This document shows positions 21,226 to 32,671 of a stretch of DNA of 32,671 bases, one piece after another. The translations under genes were made by a program, and so were the position numbers. Positions within the stretch are counted from its first letter, which is position 1. Each line of letters starts with the position of its first letter. The stretch spans positions 27,503 through 60,173 of the forward strand of contig JAKCWW010000777.1 of the NCBI GenBank assembly GCA_026260175.1, written 5' to 3'. Below the pieces are notes generated by a model. The model made no database searches. It was not told where the DNA came from and saw only the letters and a list, made by a program, of their open reading frames with translations. This stretch comes from Reticulitermes lucifugus (taxonomy: Eukaryota; Arthropoda; Insecta; Blattodea; Rhinotermitidae).

Positions 21226-22353
21226 GAAATCCCAACTTCGAAAGCGGACATAATGAAATAACGTTACTTCTTTGGCTTCTTTACTTAAATACAACCTGTT
21301 CATGATGTAAATGATGTCTCAACTGAAAACACAAACTGTAGTATCGAGCTCTGGATCAGACAGTCGCACGTCACAGGGTGATTATATTTGATATTGATAC
21401 AGAAAACTGGTACAGAATCTTGGCTCTGTGCCAGTTCTCATCACAAGTCCTACAAGTCCTCGCCTGGAATAAAGCCCGGACTTCCGTTGAGAGAAGCCGC
21501 GGTCTGCCCCTAAACTCTGCACAGTTACTAATATTAAATATAGGCTATGTTACTTACATATTATAATTGTTCTATACGAGTAGTTTCTCCTCAAGGTGAA
21601 ATGAGAATTTTGAATTAATTAAATCGGAAATGACGACAGCAGAATAATTTAGCCTTGTGAAGCATGAAACTCATCTCAATAGATTTTAAAGGTTCAGTTC
21701 CTTCTTCGTAGGACACATCGTGTGTCGTCATTATGTAAACAAACTGGCTGATCTTCCTTAGGACAATAATCTATGTTTATTTTGAGAACACGAAACACGA
21801 ATGCGGTCGGTGGGGAAGATTCGGAGATTCTATATGTTAAAGTGGGCAGTATGTAGGGGCCTGTATCACTCTGCTTTAGAGGGTTAAGGAAGATGCTTAG
21901 GTAAGCAGTTGAGATTTAAAAGCAGGCTAGAATGGTAAGGAGAATTCGAACTTCTGTACATGATGTACTGACTCAGTTTCGTCGTAAATTTCCTCAATTC
22001 TCTCGAAGAGCATTATGTGAGGGATATCTTCCGAATTCTTCCCTGCTGAACATTTATGATCGTCTTCCCTTCTCATTCATGCTATTAAACTTCGCATTTG
22101 GAACAGCGTCTTTAAGCAGCGTGAGAAACTATCAATAGACCAGGTGACTAGTGAGCGAGTCTTGGAATCAAGTTATTTATCGAAACTTCGTGAATGTAAT
22201 AGCGAACTATACAAAATTAGATTAGTTTTACAGTCGGAGCAGTACTGTACTTTATCAACGTCATGTTCTATGTATCAGATCGTCATCAAGAGTTTTATAC
22301 TGAGAGCGGGTGTCATGAAGTTCGTTATGTCCGTGCCACATGGGAAACGAGGC
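21226..22353. other. Non-coding stretch, no recognised feature
   Basis: Open frames 21932-22138 and 22144-22395 (plus) are short and carry no recognisable motif. No repeat or RNA gene seen. Confidence 0.55.
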
Positions 22354-22372
22354 GGGAGGGGAGGGGCGGGGG
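22354..22372 (+). other. Potential G-quadruplex
   Basis: Four G runs of 3, 4, 4 and 5 separated by single bases (A, A, C), within a GC-rich patch at 22348-22385. It meets the classic four-run, short-loop pattern and is exceptional in this AT-rich DNA. It also looks like clustered GC-box sequence, but no transcript start is supported. Confidence 0.7.
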
Positions 22373-24469
22373 CGGTGCGATCGCTATTAGGGTAGAGCAT
22401 GTTGCCAATAACGTAAGCACGACTTTAGGTCAGCAACGCGAACTGTACTGGAAGTTACGATAAAACTCAAGACGCACCTTCAATTGTGAACGATTTTGTT
22501 TACAAAGGCCAAGTGACAAATAATCGTACAATTATTGACTTGTTTCTGTTTACGACCTCCAGTAGGGAGGGATGCTCAGATGGTGCCACTCAGTTTCCCA
22601 AGTAGCTTCAAGCTATTTTTTTGACAAATAAGCAAGTGTTTTGTACAAACCCACTTTCAATTTTTTAGATAATTTTTCTCGTTTCTTCTATAATTTCATT
22701 TACTACTCTCATGCAGATTTTGCGGTTCCGTGCTACGTTCCAGAATTGTAGATTATCATGTATCCACACATATAGGCCTACGTAGCGGTTATGTATCTTA
22801 AACAAGAATACATTTACTTATCGTATTTCCAGACGTTCATATAAGCATTGCAGCCATTACCGGCTATAGTCGTAGCACATAAATACATTTATACACATTA
22901 ATATTCAATAATTATTTATTCCATAATTTATACCTATCGTGGTTTCTTGGACACAAATTCTTGTTACACTTACTACGTTACGAACGACATACTTAGCTCA
23001 GATATACAATTGCCTCTGTCCTGAATATGAATTTTACAGACAGCGAAAGAAGCAGTCGTATCATATATCGACAGCTGCATCTAAATTTGTTCTTCGTTGA
23101 TAGGAATTATATATTATAGACCTATATGAAATACGCTGGAAAGTAAAGGGGTTTTCTCAATTAAGCTCTGTGCTGTGAGTGAATATATCCAAGTTACACC
23201 ACACAGAGAATTCAAGCATTAATAACATTTTGTAGATATAAAGAGGGTTTGATCAATTTCAATTAAAATATTCTACTAATCAGTCCTCTTTTATATAATA
23301 TGGGGTGGGGGTTGCTAAATAAAATAGGAAACCAGTGGAGGTCAATAAACGCCCAGAATGAATAATACTGGTTTTAAACATAAACGAGATACGAGAAACT
23401 GATACTTTCCATTCGTTTAAATAAGAGTGCGGTGCATATCATTCCTACAAGTTCTCATCCATACAGTTGCTTCACATTTTAACCTTTCATCTTCGCCAGA
23501 TTCTGCTGCTTCCTGTCTTTCTTACACCTCTTCTTTATGCCATCATTTCCAACCATATTCCTGATTGCAATTTTTCTTACATTTTTGTACTCTTCTCTTT
23601 TTCAATCTTTCTTCCCTCTGTTTTCCTTTCCATGAGAATCAGCTGCATTGCACTGTTCCGGGATTCTGTCTTCCTTACGTTTAGATACAGTACGAGTATA
23701 GAGAGACAGGAAAATATAACAGATCAAGCGGAATGGAGAACTCGGAATGGAAAGTCGTGACTGAGTTTAAAATGACTTGAGAGATCTCTAAGGTGTGAAG
23801 ATCACGAGATTTTCTGCTGCTCTTTATCTTTCTTCCTAAAAAGAAGAGAATGAAACTTAAAAAGGTGATGTGACAACCAAACTAATGTGCAGAAATGGGG
23901 GTATTCTGATCTGATTTTTCGACTACGCTTGTTAACGGAAATGTAACGACATTTTCGCAGCACTGTTCAATATCGTTTCGAATTACATATGCGTACTGCG
24001 CCGCCAAATAAAAAATGGCCACACCAACATGTCACATTACCTGCCGACGAAAGTTGTGAATTAATTAGCTAACTGAAATAACTCACTGGAACAGGGTTCT
24101 TAAGAAGCTGACAGTCGCTCCATTAGTCATTAAATCCCATGACATTTATTGAAGCCGAAAGTCATTTCCTGATTAACAACGCCCAGCCACCATGCATTAT
24201 CCTCAACTAGACGCGTCCAGTCCGAAACATTTAACAAGACTTGTGCAAGTTCTGTTTTAACTATTTAAAGCCGAAATGTATCTTGAATTATATTTAAATA
24301 TTCAGCTCTTTCCGCAAAGTAAACACACTGAGAAATTTCACGAAACACAGAGATAGATTATATAGGCATAATGTAATATTTTGAGTGTTAAACCTGGTTG
24401 TACGTAAAGCAACTACTGGGCTTTAAGGGCTTAATACGCCCATTATCTTCTGTGTTCTATTCCCCTTAG

Positions 24470-24472
<3 letters not shown>
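22373..24472. other. Non-coding stretch, no recognised feature
   Basis: Only short open frames; 23467-23760 (plus, 97 codons) is hydrophobic at its start, chiefly because of a T-rich tract. No domain, RNA gene or element terminus is recognised. Confidence 0.5.
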
Positions 24473-24520
<48 letters not shown>

Positions 24521-24535
24521 TGAGTGCGCGCGCAT
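24473..24535. repeat. (GT)n microsatellite grading into a CG run
   Basis: A 45-nt TG run (24473-24517), then ACGTGAGTGCGCGCGCA. Nearly all of it alternates purine and pyrimidine, a pattern known to favour Z-DNA. Confidence 0.95.
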
Positions 24536-25120
24536 CACTAGTCCGTCAGAGTATAATGTTTCCCCGACAAGTAGTAGAGGACTGAAACACCAGAAGGCTG
24601 CGAAGATTCCTGCATTCTCTTTGCGCAATGCGTGTAATTTCATTAAATACTTTCACTTTATATGTAAATTAGATTTAAACTTGAATAGTTCGTAATATGC
24701 CGAAATACCCATATGGTAGTTCTGCGTCTTAAAATTAAAATTGTCTTGGGCTGCATAATTGTGTGAATAAAAATTTGATCAAGTTCATATTTTATGCATG
24801 AACGAAAAATCAGGTGATAGTCATGTACTACATAAATTTATTCTACATAATAAATAATAAAGCCACATTATTTCCAGTAGCTCTTCCTACGAGATGAAGT
24901 AACCGAGGCTTATGACGTAGATGTAAGTATAGTACTATGGTTAATCTCAAACTCTTCGGCAAATTTTTCATCATGGGAGTGACTAATAATATTTCCTGGT
25001 GGTTTTTATCAAGAGAAACCTTTCGAATGCTCAAAACGAAACAGGATACTAACAAAGGTTTAAGATAAATGCTCTTAATGGAACTAAATATAAACCTTGA
25101 CTGCAGACTTCCGCCACGAT
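24536..25120. other. Non-coding stretch, no recognised feature
   Basis: A minus-strand open frame of 104 codons (24843-25157) overlaps the next repeat and has no recognisable domain. Nothing else is supported. Confidence 0.5.
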
Positions 25121-25195
25121 GTTGATGAGATCTGCGTCGTGTGGTCATCGTAAACAATTACCACAAGACGCCGCGTAATATCCCAGAAGAGCACA
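25121..25195 (+). repeat. Worn hammerhead-like repeat with CCCAGAA box
   Basis: TTGATGA (25122-25128) is followed by a GATC...GGTC stem and CGTAAAC in place of CGAAAC. AATATCCCAGAAGA (25177-25190) follows about 20 nt later. The order and spacing are like those at 15.9 and 20.5 kb, so I place it in the same family with lower certainty. Confidence 0.4.
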
Positions 25196-26340
25196 GATCT
25201 AAATATAAATTGTAAGTCCTAAAACGTTTGTAATTTGCCGAAGTATTTGAGCAGATCATCCAGGAGAAACATACGACTGCACAGACCAAGACGATTTTAT
25301 TGGCAGTACACACGCAAAGAAGTTTCTAGTTATTTTTGCAGACAAAAATGGAGGTAAGCCGGCTATAAATCGCCCTATAAAGTGTCACTGCTCTATTGAA
25401 CTACATTTTGCATACATTATGGTTTAGCTATATGAGTCGATTTAATACACAAAAGTGATTCAAATTTTCAAGCGAATACAGAATTACATTAATATTCACT
25501 GAATTCTGTAAACATTTAAATTTTATAACGGGTTTATCACTGATGAATGTTGATTGCATGTAATCACAGGAGTGTGTTGTCATGAGTTGATACACTAGCT
25601 AGTGTTTCAAATTCGCGTAGAAATAAAGACGTGAAAAAGCGTCATAATTTAATCGACCGCTATGTGCTGCTCCCGATGGTTCAGAATGTACGTACAAAAG
25701 AATTAGACTGACTTCACAATATTTAAGTCGTGCATTTTTCATTATTTGTTAGGAATTTTCTTTTCCTGTTTTAAAATAAATCTCCCTCCCCGTACTTTCT
25801 CTAGGCAACCAAAATTATTCAGAATATATCGGCTTTTAAAGACTTGTATGATATCAACGTGTGGTGTTGAGGTTTTGTGTCAGTGAAGCACGGGAGTGAT
25901 GCTGGTGTCTGACATAAGGAAGATTCGAGGTGAATTTGACCTGCTAGACTGCATTCATAATTCAACGTGACTGCAAGACTTGGACAAACTGTGGAAACAA
26001 ACATACATGGATAATTTAGATTTCAGTGTAGAATATGAGAAAACCACGGAACAAACTTCAGTTTCATAGAGGTTAGACCGGTGTTGGAGAAGGACACCTC
26101 CTGAATACGAGTTGGACACATGCCAACAGAGAGAAGTTGCGTCCAATAAATCGCACCTACCGCCATGTAATTGAAAGTCGAAGTTTAAATTCTAGTGTTG
26201 TAGCTGTATTTCTACTAAGCAAAATGTTACGAAATACGAATAATTATTGTGCAAATTCGTAAGAGGGAAGTATATAAATTTATTGTACAGTAAATCCCAA
26301 CCTTCTTACGTTTCATTTTAAGCCTTGTCCCCCTTTCGGG
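25196..26340. other. Non-coding stretch, no recognised feature
   Basis: AT-rich; open frames of about 60 codons (25819-26004, 25955-26146, minus) are without motifs. Confidence 0.55.
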
Positions 26341-26440
26341 CGCTCATGCATGTGTATTGATAGCACTGTACGGCTTAAGCGAAAAACGTCTGACTATTCT
26401 GAAGGTGGCCAGATCGAATCTCGTCCGGAACACCTACTCT
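26341..26440 (+). repeat. tRNA-derived SINE head (probable)
   Basis: TACGGCTTAAGCG (26369-26381) resembles a tRNA A box with one change, and AGATCGAATCTCG (26411-26423) resembles a B box. GTGGCC precedes the B box as in a T arm. The 3' boundary of the element is not visible. Confidence 0.5.
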
Positions 26441-29374
26441 GTGAATAAAGGAAGTTGAAATCTTTTTATCAAAATTTGAGGTAAAAAGTAATCATAATAT
26501 ATCAGAAATTGAAAGAAAAATTTTATGAATAAATACTGGACCTTTATTTCATGTAATTAATCAACAGCTTTAATAGGAATTTGTGTTGAAATGAGAGTAA
26601 CTAAGTCACCCGAAACAGAACGAAATAAAGAGAAGGAACATCGCCAAATCTTCCAGCTGAAAACGTGTCACAGTTGCGAAACCTGTTTGAAAATTCCGGA
26701 TATTTCCAATGTTCGCTAGCAATAAATTCAGCAACGATGTGTCAATAAGAGACAATAGTGACAGCAATACACCACCAACAAAATAACTCGTCACATACTA
26801 GTTATCCTTTAACAAGGCGCTGCATTTTTTCTCAAATAGAATTACGTCATTACAGTAGACTTCGTAAAGCTAAAAGAAATGTCTTCCAGATATCCTCAAT
26901 ATTTAAATAATACACAAAATTTGCACAGCAACATGACAGGACTGCAATGTTACTCATCCAATAGAAAGGATTTATCAACACACTATTAACTTAAAATTCA
27001 GTTTACAATTTCACCGTCCCCGTTCTGAAATATGTAACAAGTGTGAAAAATGTAGCACTTTGCTAATTGGTGTTGATCCCGACAGTGATGTAAGCAGGAA
27101 TATAAAAAGGGAGATAGTGCCACATAAATGCATTACAGAAAGATATTTAGGAGGAAGGATATGGAATCAAACTGATACTACCACAGTTACTTCGTTTTAC
27201 GAAAATCCAAACCCTTCCGACACCTCGTCACTGCACAAAGGCTGTTGCCTTCATCTTTTATGGACCTACGGTGGTGTGCACACAAATTGTGTGCCAAGCT
27301 TCGTACGTAGGTATATATGTTGGGTAAGAGCACACCACGAATTGGTCCACAGGAAAGAAATTATGTTCTTGCTAAAACATATGGGCAGTCAACGAGAATG
27401 TGTCGTCGTGTAGCCGGACTGCTGTTCTGGACAAAACTCGAAAGTATATACTGTTAAGTACTTGGTGTTTATTTTTACAAGATTGTCTGTTGGCACAGCA
27501 CACAAGTTTCCATAGACTTTTCGTGTCTTCAACAAATGGTGTCAAGGGTTTGGAGTGATAGAAAATCGATAACGTAATCAGACACATGTACGTTTTCACG
27601 ATAATTGGCTGGATGTGGTTAAACCGGTTACTAAACGAATCTGAGGCCACTAGAATGAATACAGCAAGCTTTCTCCGTAGGCCTACTGCTAATATTAACA
27701 CGTGCAACAAATCTGTCCCTTTAAATAATTCACGTTTAAATGTATTTCAATCCAGTATTGTAATATGGATCCATGTGAGAAGTGACCGTGCATTAATGTG
27801 CATTATAAAGAAAACCTGAATGAGAAAATTGTCTTTTATACAGTCAAGTTTTCAAAACCTGTTCGTAGAAGGCCTTCACAAGTCGAGCTGCAACCACTAA
27901 ACAATGAACCCATAAACAATTTACTGATGTAAAAATTTTCATTTGTTAAAAACATTTCATTCAAACGGATTACCATAGAGTCGTTAAAGGTATGAAGCAA
28001 GGAAATTAAAATATGAAGCAGGACCATAGTATGTCGAACAGGACCAGGACGAGGGGGACATTTTTTTCACAGGTGACATGCAGGTGGAACTAGTGATGAA
28101 AATAGTGACTTTAACTAAATTTCATTTTGGTTTCACTGTACATGTTCCTCGAATTAACTTTCTGATCACCACAAATAAGGTTGTCTTATCCAGAAATAAG
28201 AAGGAAACGGTATAAATTATTAAAAGTGCTTATTATTTTTCATGTATGTGACTATTCTATGATTACATTTTCTTATCTAGTAACGGCATACATTATACTC
28301 TTTAAACAGTTGAAATATAAACTTCGCTATCTACTGCTAAGCAGAGAAGATGACAGCGAAGAAGCCGTATGACCTTCCGACCGCACTGTTCCAGAGGTCA
28401 GATGGTGCTTACTAGACATGTGTTGCTTGCTTGTTTGAAATGACAGTTGTTATGGTGATCAGACACTACTGACGCACTGTCTGTGAAGTTGAAGTGTATT
28501 TCATTAGCACTGACGCAGAAACTTTGAGTGTTTTAAACACAAATATCTAGACGTATCGTACATAAATATTGGCATAATTTTGAGCATATCCATTCACGAT
28601 GTACTGGTCCTGTTTGAGATATACATAACTCACCCGCTGTGGTTTCGTAACGAACGGGTTATTAACGAAATTCACTGAAGACCAAGCTAACTTTTAGTTG
28701 GCCTTATGTAGCAGGATGAAGCCATCAAGTAGCTGTCAGTCTCTTTCCTGATTCTACGAGTACGGAAGGAGCAACAAATGCAGCATGTCAAAAGCATCTA
28801 ACCCGCATATTATCCTCCTTATGTTTGTTACCACTGTACAATGCTGCAGTAGTAACCAGACACGAATTTGACTCTTGTGTAAATTTTACAGCCTTGTTGC
28901 TTGGAATCCGGAATTTACAGAGAAGCATTCATTTTTCTCGTACTTTTTATTATGGGACATCCTATTGTGTGTACAACACAATATCAAGAAAACGGTTGTC
29001 CGGTCCAACATGACTCTTCATTGACAAAACAGTTTAGTTTGTTGTGCAACGTAGCTACGTGTTTCAGCTCAAAGCCATAATTTGGTTATTTTTAAAAACA
29101 ATTAGGAAATATTAGAAACTTATGGGTTTTTAAAAATTTTATTGATATATGCAAATTTACAGTCGTGTTTCAGACAAATATAAAACTATATAATATAAAA
29201 TTAATTCTACTGCACTACATTATATTGTATTTCATACCCACACACATTTTTCGGCTAATGTTATAGACGATGATTTAGATGTAAATTATGTAAGGTAAAA
29301 ACACTTAATATTTTCTTCTTATACTTAAAGTTTTCATTAAAGTTTGTGCCCTTTATTATTTACAGTTAAGCAAC
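26441..29374. other. Non-coding stretch, no recognised feature
   Basis: Open frames 27060-27413 (plus, 117 codons) and 27372-27710 (minus, 112 codons) show no recognisable domain. A 17-nt palindrome GCACACAAATTGTGTGC lies at 27278-27294. No other feature is supported. Confidence 0.5.
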
Positions 29375-29385
29375 GGGGGGGGGGG
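29375..29385 (+). repeat. G11 homopolymer
   Basis: Eleven consecutive G in AT-rich surroundings. Its exact length may be a sequencing or assembly uncertainty. Confidence 0.9.
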
Positions 29386-29606
29386 CAATTTGGGTATGCA
29401 GTGGCGAAAACTTGCCTTGTCGGCTCGTTCAAGTTCTAATATAATGGTGTTAGCAGATAAGGTGTGGTTTCATAGCTGCAAATGCTTTAGTTATTTTTGA
29501 ACAGCGGAGAATATTGACCCTATTCGACCAAAATAATGTAAAGGACTCTTTTTAAGTTCTCTGGTTGCTAGAAATATTTTTTTATATCAGAGGTTCTCTT
29601 TACAAA

Positions 29607-29648
29607 GTGCCTGATGACGGCTTTATTATAAGTCCAAACATGTAGCTA
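29607..29648 (+). other. Worn hammerhead-like motif
   Basis: Exact core CTGATGA (29611-29617), an extra C, stem II GGCTT/AAGTC with one G-U pair, then CAAA in place of GAAA, stem III AC/GT and a UA site. Only two base pairs remain in stem I. It keeps the extra base before stem II seen in the 2.2 kb copies. The G-to-C core change should abolish activity. Confidence 0.45.
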
Positions 29649-31450
29649 TTTTGTAAAACAAAGCAGTTTCTATCAATTAAAATTTGTGTTGGACTGGATT
29701 GTTCTTGTTTTAATGTTTATTTTCTTTGCTATAACAAACTGCATTTTATTGTTTGGAATTTAAAACTATAGAAATCAAAGATTTTTTGACGCCAAAAATA
29801 AAATACAAACTGGAGCTTTAACAATGTGCCTATATCTTTGACGACTGTTGAGTTGCCTCGAAGACATTTGCCGTTTTGTTGAGTTGTTTGTCCCGGCATA
29901 AGCCCTCCTGGGATTCGTATAATTTATTTCACTGCAATGTTAGTTTTAAACTATATCGGCTAATTTGAGTTGGCCAGCGTTTTGAGTAGTCTGAGAGCAA
30001 GTAGACTCCAGTGTTTACACGAACTGGATCAGGAGGCAAAGTCCTCTTCAAGGTACACATATATATGCTATCCACTTTCAGTTTGAATAAGCAAAATGTT
30101 TAAAATTCAAATTTTGAAAAGGTCCACCACAAAATCACAGGTAAAGGTAAATTGCAGTCATCCACCTTAAAACTGTGGATGCCCTTCGAGTAAACCTGCT
30201 GTTCGCAATACGTAAATATGTTGTCCTAAATGACGCTTACAGATGCCACTTGTAGTATCTGGCGAGTGTATGTGATTGATATTATGCTTCAGGCATATTT
30301 TTTAAAATTCTCCCTTAATTGTATATAAGATATATCCTAAATTAAGAGCTATATAAATTCGACCACTGTTAAACGTACAGCTGAGACACTTCCTAGCATG
30401 ATGGTGCGGACACGTGTTCTGGAATTGTGTTCATTATATTATATACACTAACTTCACGAGATGCTTATAGGAAATTCAATAATGTAATGAGGGAGAAAGC
30501 TGTTCTCTTCACCATAACACTGAGATCCTCTCAGCCCCCTACGCAGTGGATATACGTGATTCATTCTCGGTAGTAAATTTCTCGGAACGTGACCCCAAAC
30601 ACTCATGTCTTTCTAGTTCACAAGGCTTCGGACTTCACCTATACTCCCCTACAACTTTTTGTGAGGGGTTGCCTAGGAGCAGGCATATCTTTGCCTTTGT
30701 TTGCAGCAAACTCTGAAGAATTCCGTAACACAGTGCTGAGATGACTGTGCGTATATGTGACTCCAATAATAGCTTATTTGAAGTATTTAATTACATTGCA
30801 TGTGTTGTTTTGCGACTTCAATTTTTGTAGGTCTGTTATCCCAAAGGCACAATTTATTGAGACTGTCTCGTGGCTCCCCTTATGTGCCAGCGCTACACTT
30901 ACTTACTTATACTTCGAATCGTTTTATGCATGGCCCATAAACTTTAATTCAGTGGGTATATTTACATAAAAATCCACAATTAAATTCCTTCTGGGCATTC
31001 TGAAAAAAAAAAGGTTTGTAATTTTGTAAAGTTAAAAAGATTTTCTATAATTTATTAATAAGGTATCGAAGAGAAACTCAGCAGAAGCAATGTAATTGGG
31101 TTACATAAATTGAGATAGGAATCAAAGAAGTGAAAATTAGAGGTAATGAGGTTGCAACGATGGCGAATATTACGACTTTGGTCTGATGGGATGCAACATC
31201 GCTTAGTCGGGTGGCAAACTTCTGTGTTCACCTTCGGAGGAAGGAATAATTAATACAGGTTGAAAGTAATCCTGAAAGCTCCAAACAATAAAGCCGTAGT
31301 AGCCTCGGATATGATAGAAATTTGATGACCAAAGTTCAAATAAATTGAAATGACATTCAGAAATCAAAATTATATTTTGGTGAAATTAAATTAAGGAATT
31401 AGGTGTGTAATTTCAGCTTTCGGTGTTTAATCGCATTGAGAGTTGAAATT
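29649..31450. other. Non-coding stretch, no recognised feature
   Basis: AT-rich; the open frame 30757-30969 (plus, 70 codons) has no motif. AGGTAAAGGTAAA at 30140-30152 resembles a SINE tail word, but no SINE body follows it. Confidence 0.5.
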
Positions 31451-31494
31451 GTTACAGCGTTTCGACATACATTGCAGTTGCCATCTTCAAGACG
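31451..31494 (-). other. Hammerhead-like motif, worn
   Basis: On the minus strand CTTGAAGA (one inserted T in the core), then T, a GGCA/TGTC stem with a long loop, GAAA, stem III AC-GCT-GT and a UA site. Stem I is at most two pairs. It follows the same layout as the 2.2 and 29.6 kb copies. Confidence 0.4.
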
Positions 31495-32608
31495 AGTCAG
31501 ATGTAAGTATGATAAACTAAGAACAAGAATGTGCATCTTCCCATATTGTAAATTCAAGCGTAAATATTACGAAAAATAATTTTACCAGTTTTTTGTGTGG
31601 ACGTGAAACTTCGTCTCTCATCATAGCTAAGGTACTCGTATATACAAGCAGACTGAAGATCTTTCAAAAGGGAAATAATTGAGGAGAATATTTTATCTAT
31701 GAGAAAGAAAGTAATTAGGAAGGTGGAGAAAAATTAATAATTCATTGCTTCTGAATTTTGAACTCTTCCAGTTCTATTATCAGAATAACTGCATCAAGAA
31801 AGATTAGATAGGCCAGACGTGTAGCGCGGGCAGGGAAAAGTTAATAAATTACTATGTCTTGAAAACCTGAAGGGGAGAAGTTGCTGGGGAGGTTTAGTGA
31901 CGAATAGAATATGACCGTATTCAGATTGTTGGGGGTGAAGAAAATTGTTAGCTTTTATTGTAAGCTGTGATGAACATGCTTGATAAAAGGAAATAATTTA
32001 TTGAGCAGGAGAGTAATTAACAGGCTTGAAGTAACATTCTTTACCACAGACGTAGTTATTAGGCTAATTATTTACAGAGATAGGGCATTGCAGTAACTAG
32101 TTACTTACCACATAAGTTCCCTTGGTAAGACCTTTTTATCTGAGTAAATCAGTACACTTTATGCATTTCAACGTAAATGACGTTACCTGTGCGGATTTCT
32201 ACTTCACAGAAGCAAGTTTCAACAAACTTCGGAGCTTTTAACTGAAGTTCATTAAATATGCCGGTATAAATGGTTTTTAATTACGTTTTAAATATTGATT
32301 AAAGCTTTGGTAGGCAGTGGTGCTGGCAAGTTAAGTTCTTCTTCACAGCGTTAACCACATGAAGTTGAGGTTTCCCGCCCACAGAAGAATAGTACACACA
32401 GTCCTGCAGCCCCATATACACAGGTATAATTTGCTCGTATTAAATAATTTCAAACACCAAACCACAGCCAACTAGGATGGATTACAGAACGGGAAATTTT
32501 AATTACGTACGAAGACCACAAAGCAAAACATTGAAATGAAAATAAAGCGTAAAATTTATATAAAAAAGCAGGTATATCATTTTTCGTCTAAGCATACGCT
32601 TTGTATAA
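31495..32608. other. Non-coding stretch, no recognised feature
   Basis: AT-rich, purine-rich on the plus strand around 31640-31930. No open frame, RNA gene or repeat terminus is supported. Confidence 0.55.
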
Positions 32609-32671
32609 AAAAGGTAAAGTTCTCCATAGAACAGGCCACGAAGGCCCAGAGGGGGAGTAGAGGTATAGCTC
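32609..32671 (-). mobile_element. SINE family A, 3' end, cut by window end
   Basis: From AAAGGTAAAG onward the sequence matches the copy at 9475 closely, including GAACAGGCC, AAGGCCCAGAGGGGG and AGTAGAG. The element's 3' tail is on the left, so its body and tRNA-like head lie beyond the window. Confidence 0.85.

Noticed and set aside
27278..27294. 17-nt palindrome as a regulatory operator
   Set aside because: Isolated, with no gene or second copy nearby.
27060..27710. Two open frames of 117 and 112 codons on opposite strands
   Set aside because: They overlap at their ends and neither resembles a known protein.
30139..30160. SINE tail AGGTAAAGGTAAA
   Set aside because: The adjacent sequence does not match family A or B, so only a short word is shared.

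Overview
The window looks like non-coding, AT-rich (roughly 60-65% by eye) nuclear DNA from an arthropod, most likely an insect with a large repeat-laden genome. A cockroach/termite-like source is my guess from the style of the tRNA-derived SINEs and from frequent words such as TAGGCCTAC and TACGAGTA; the sequence alone does not prove it. No protein-coding exon is supported. All open frames are short (148 codons at most, apart from artefacts running through a block of Ns), and none shows a recognisable domain, reverse transcriptase or transposase motif.

The readable content is a graveyard of small, mostly non-autonomous transposable elements. From left to right: a tRNA-like SINE head cut by the window start (1-58); a 0.56 kb inverted-repeat element with a hammerhead-ribozyme-like fold in each arm (2160-2723); a tRNA-derived SINE (5921-6194); a second SINE family (8989-9252); a hammerhead candidate (9402-9454) beside a truncated SINE with a 15-bp target-site duplication (9460-9684); a tiny hairpin element related to the first inverted-repeat element (10352-10471); a 256-bp foldback element (10570-10825); microsatellites (12160-12300); a 61-bp minisatellite containing an assembly gap and interrupted by a TA-target MITE (13121-14187); several worn tRNA-like SINE heads (15.6, 19.1, 20.75, 26.4 kb); a family of worn hammerhead-like repeats sharing a downstream CCCAGAA box (15.9, 20.5, 25.1 kb); AT and GT microsatellites; further hammerhead-like signatures (21.2, 29.6, 31.5 kb); and a SINE cut by the window end (32609-32671).

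The most interesting theme is the repeated type I hammerhead-like layout (stem I, CTGANGA, stem II, GAAA, very short stem III, UH, stem I). Its clearest copies lie in an element whose architecture fits a non-autonomous Penelope-like retroelement: inverted pseudo-LTR-like arms, a one-sided tail of about 33 nt, and a 12-bp target duplication. A second, far smaller hairpin element at 10.4 kb shares the tail motif, the arm ends and a 13-bp target duplication, which suggests one mobilisation system leaving products of very different size. No autonomous partner is present in the window.
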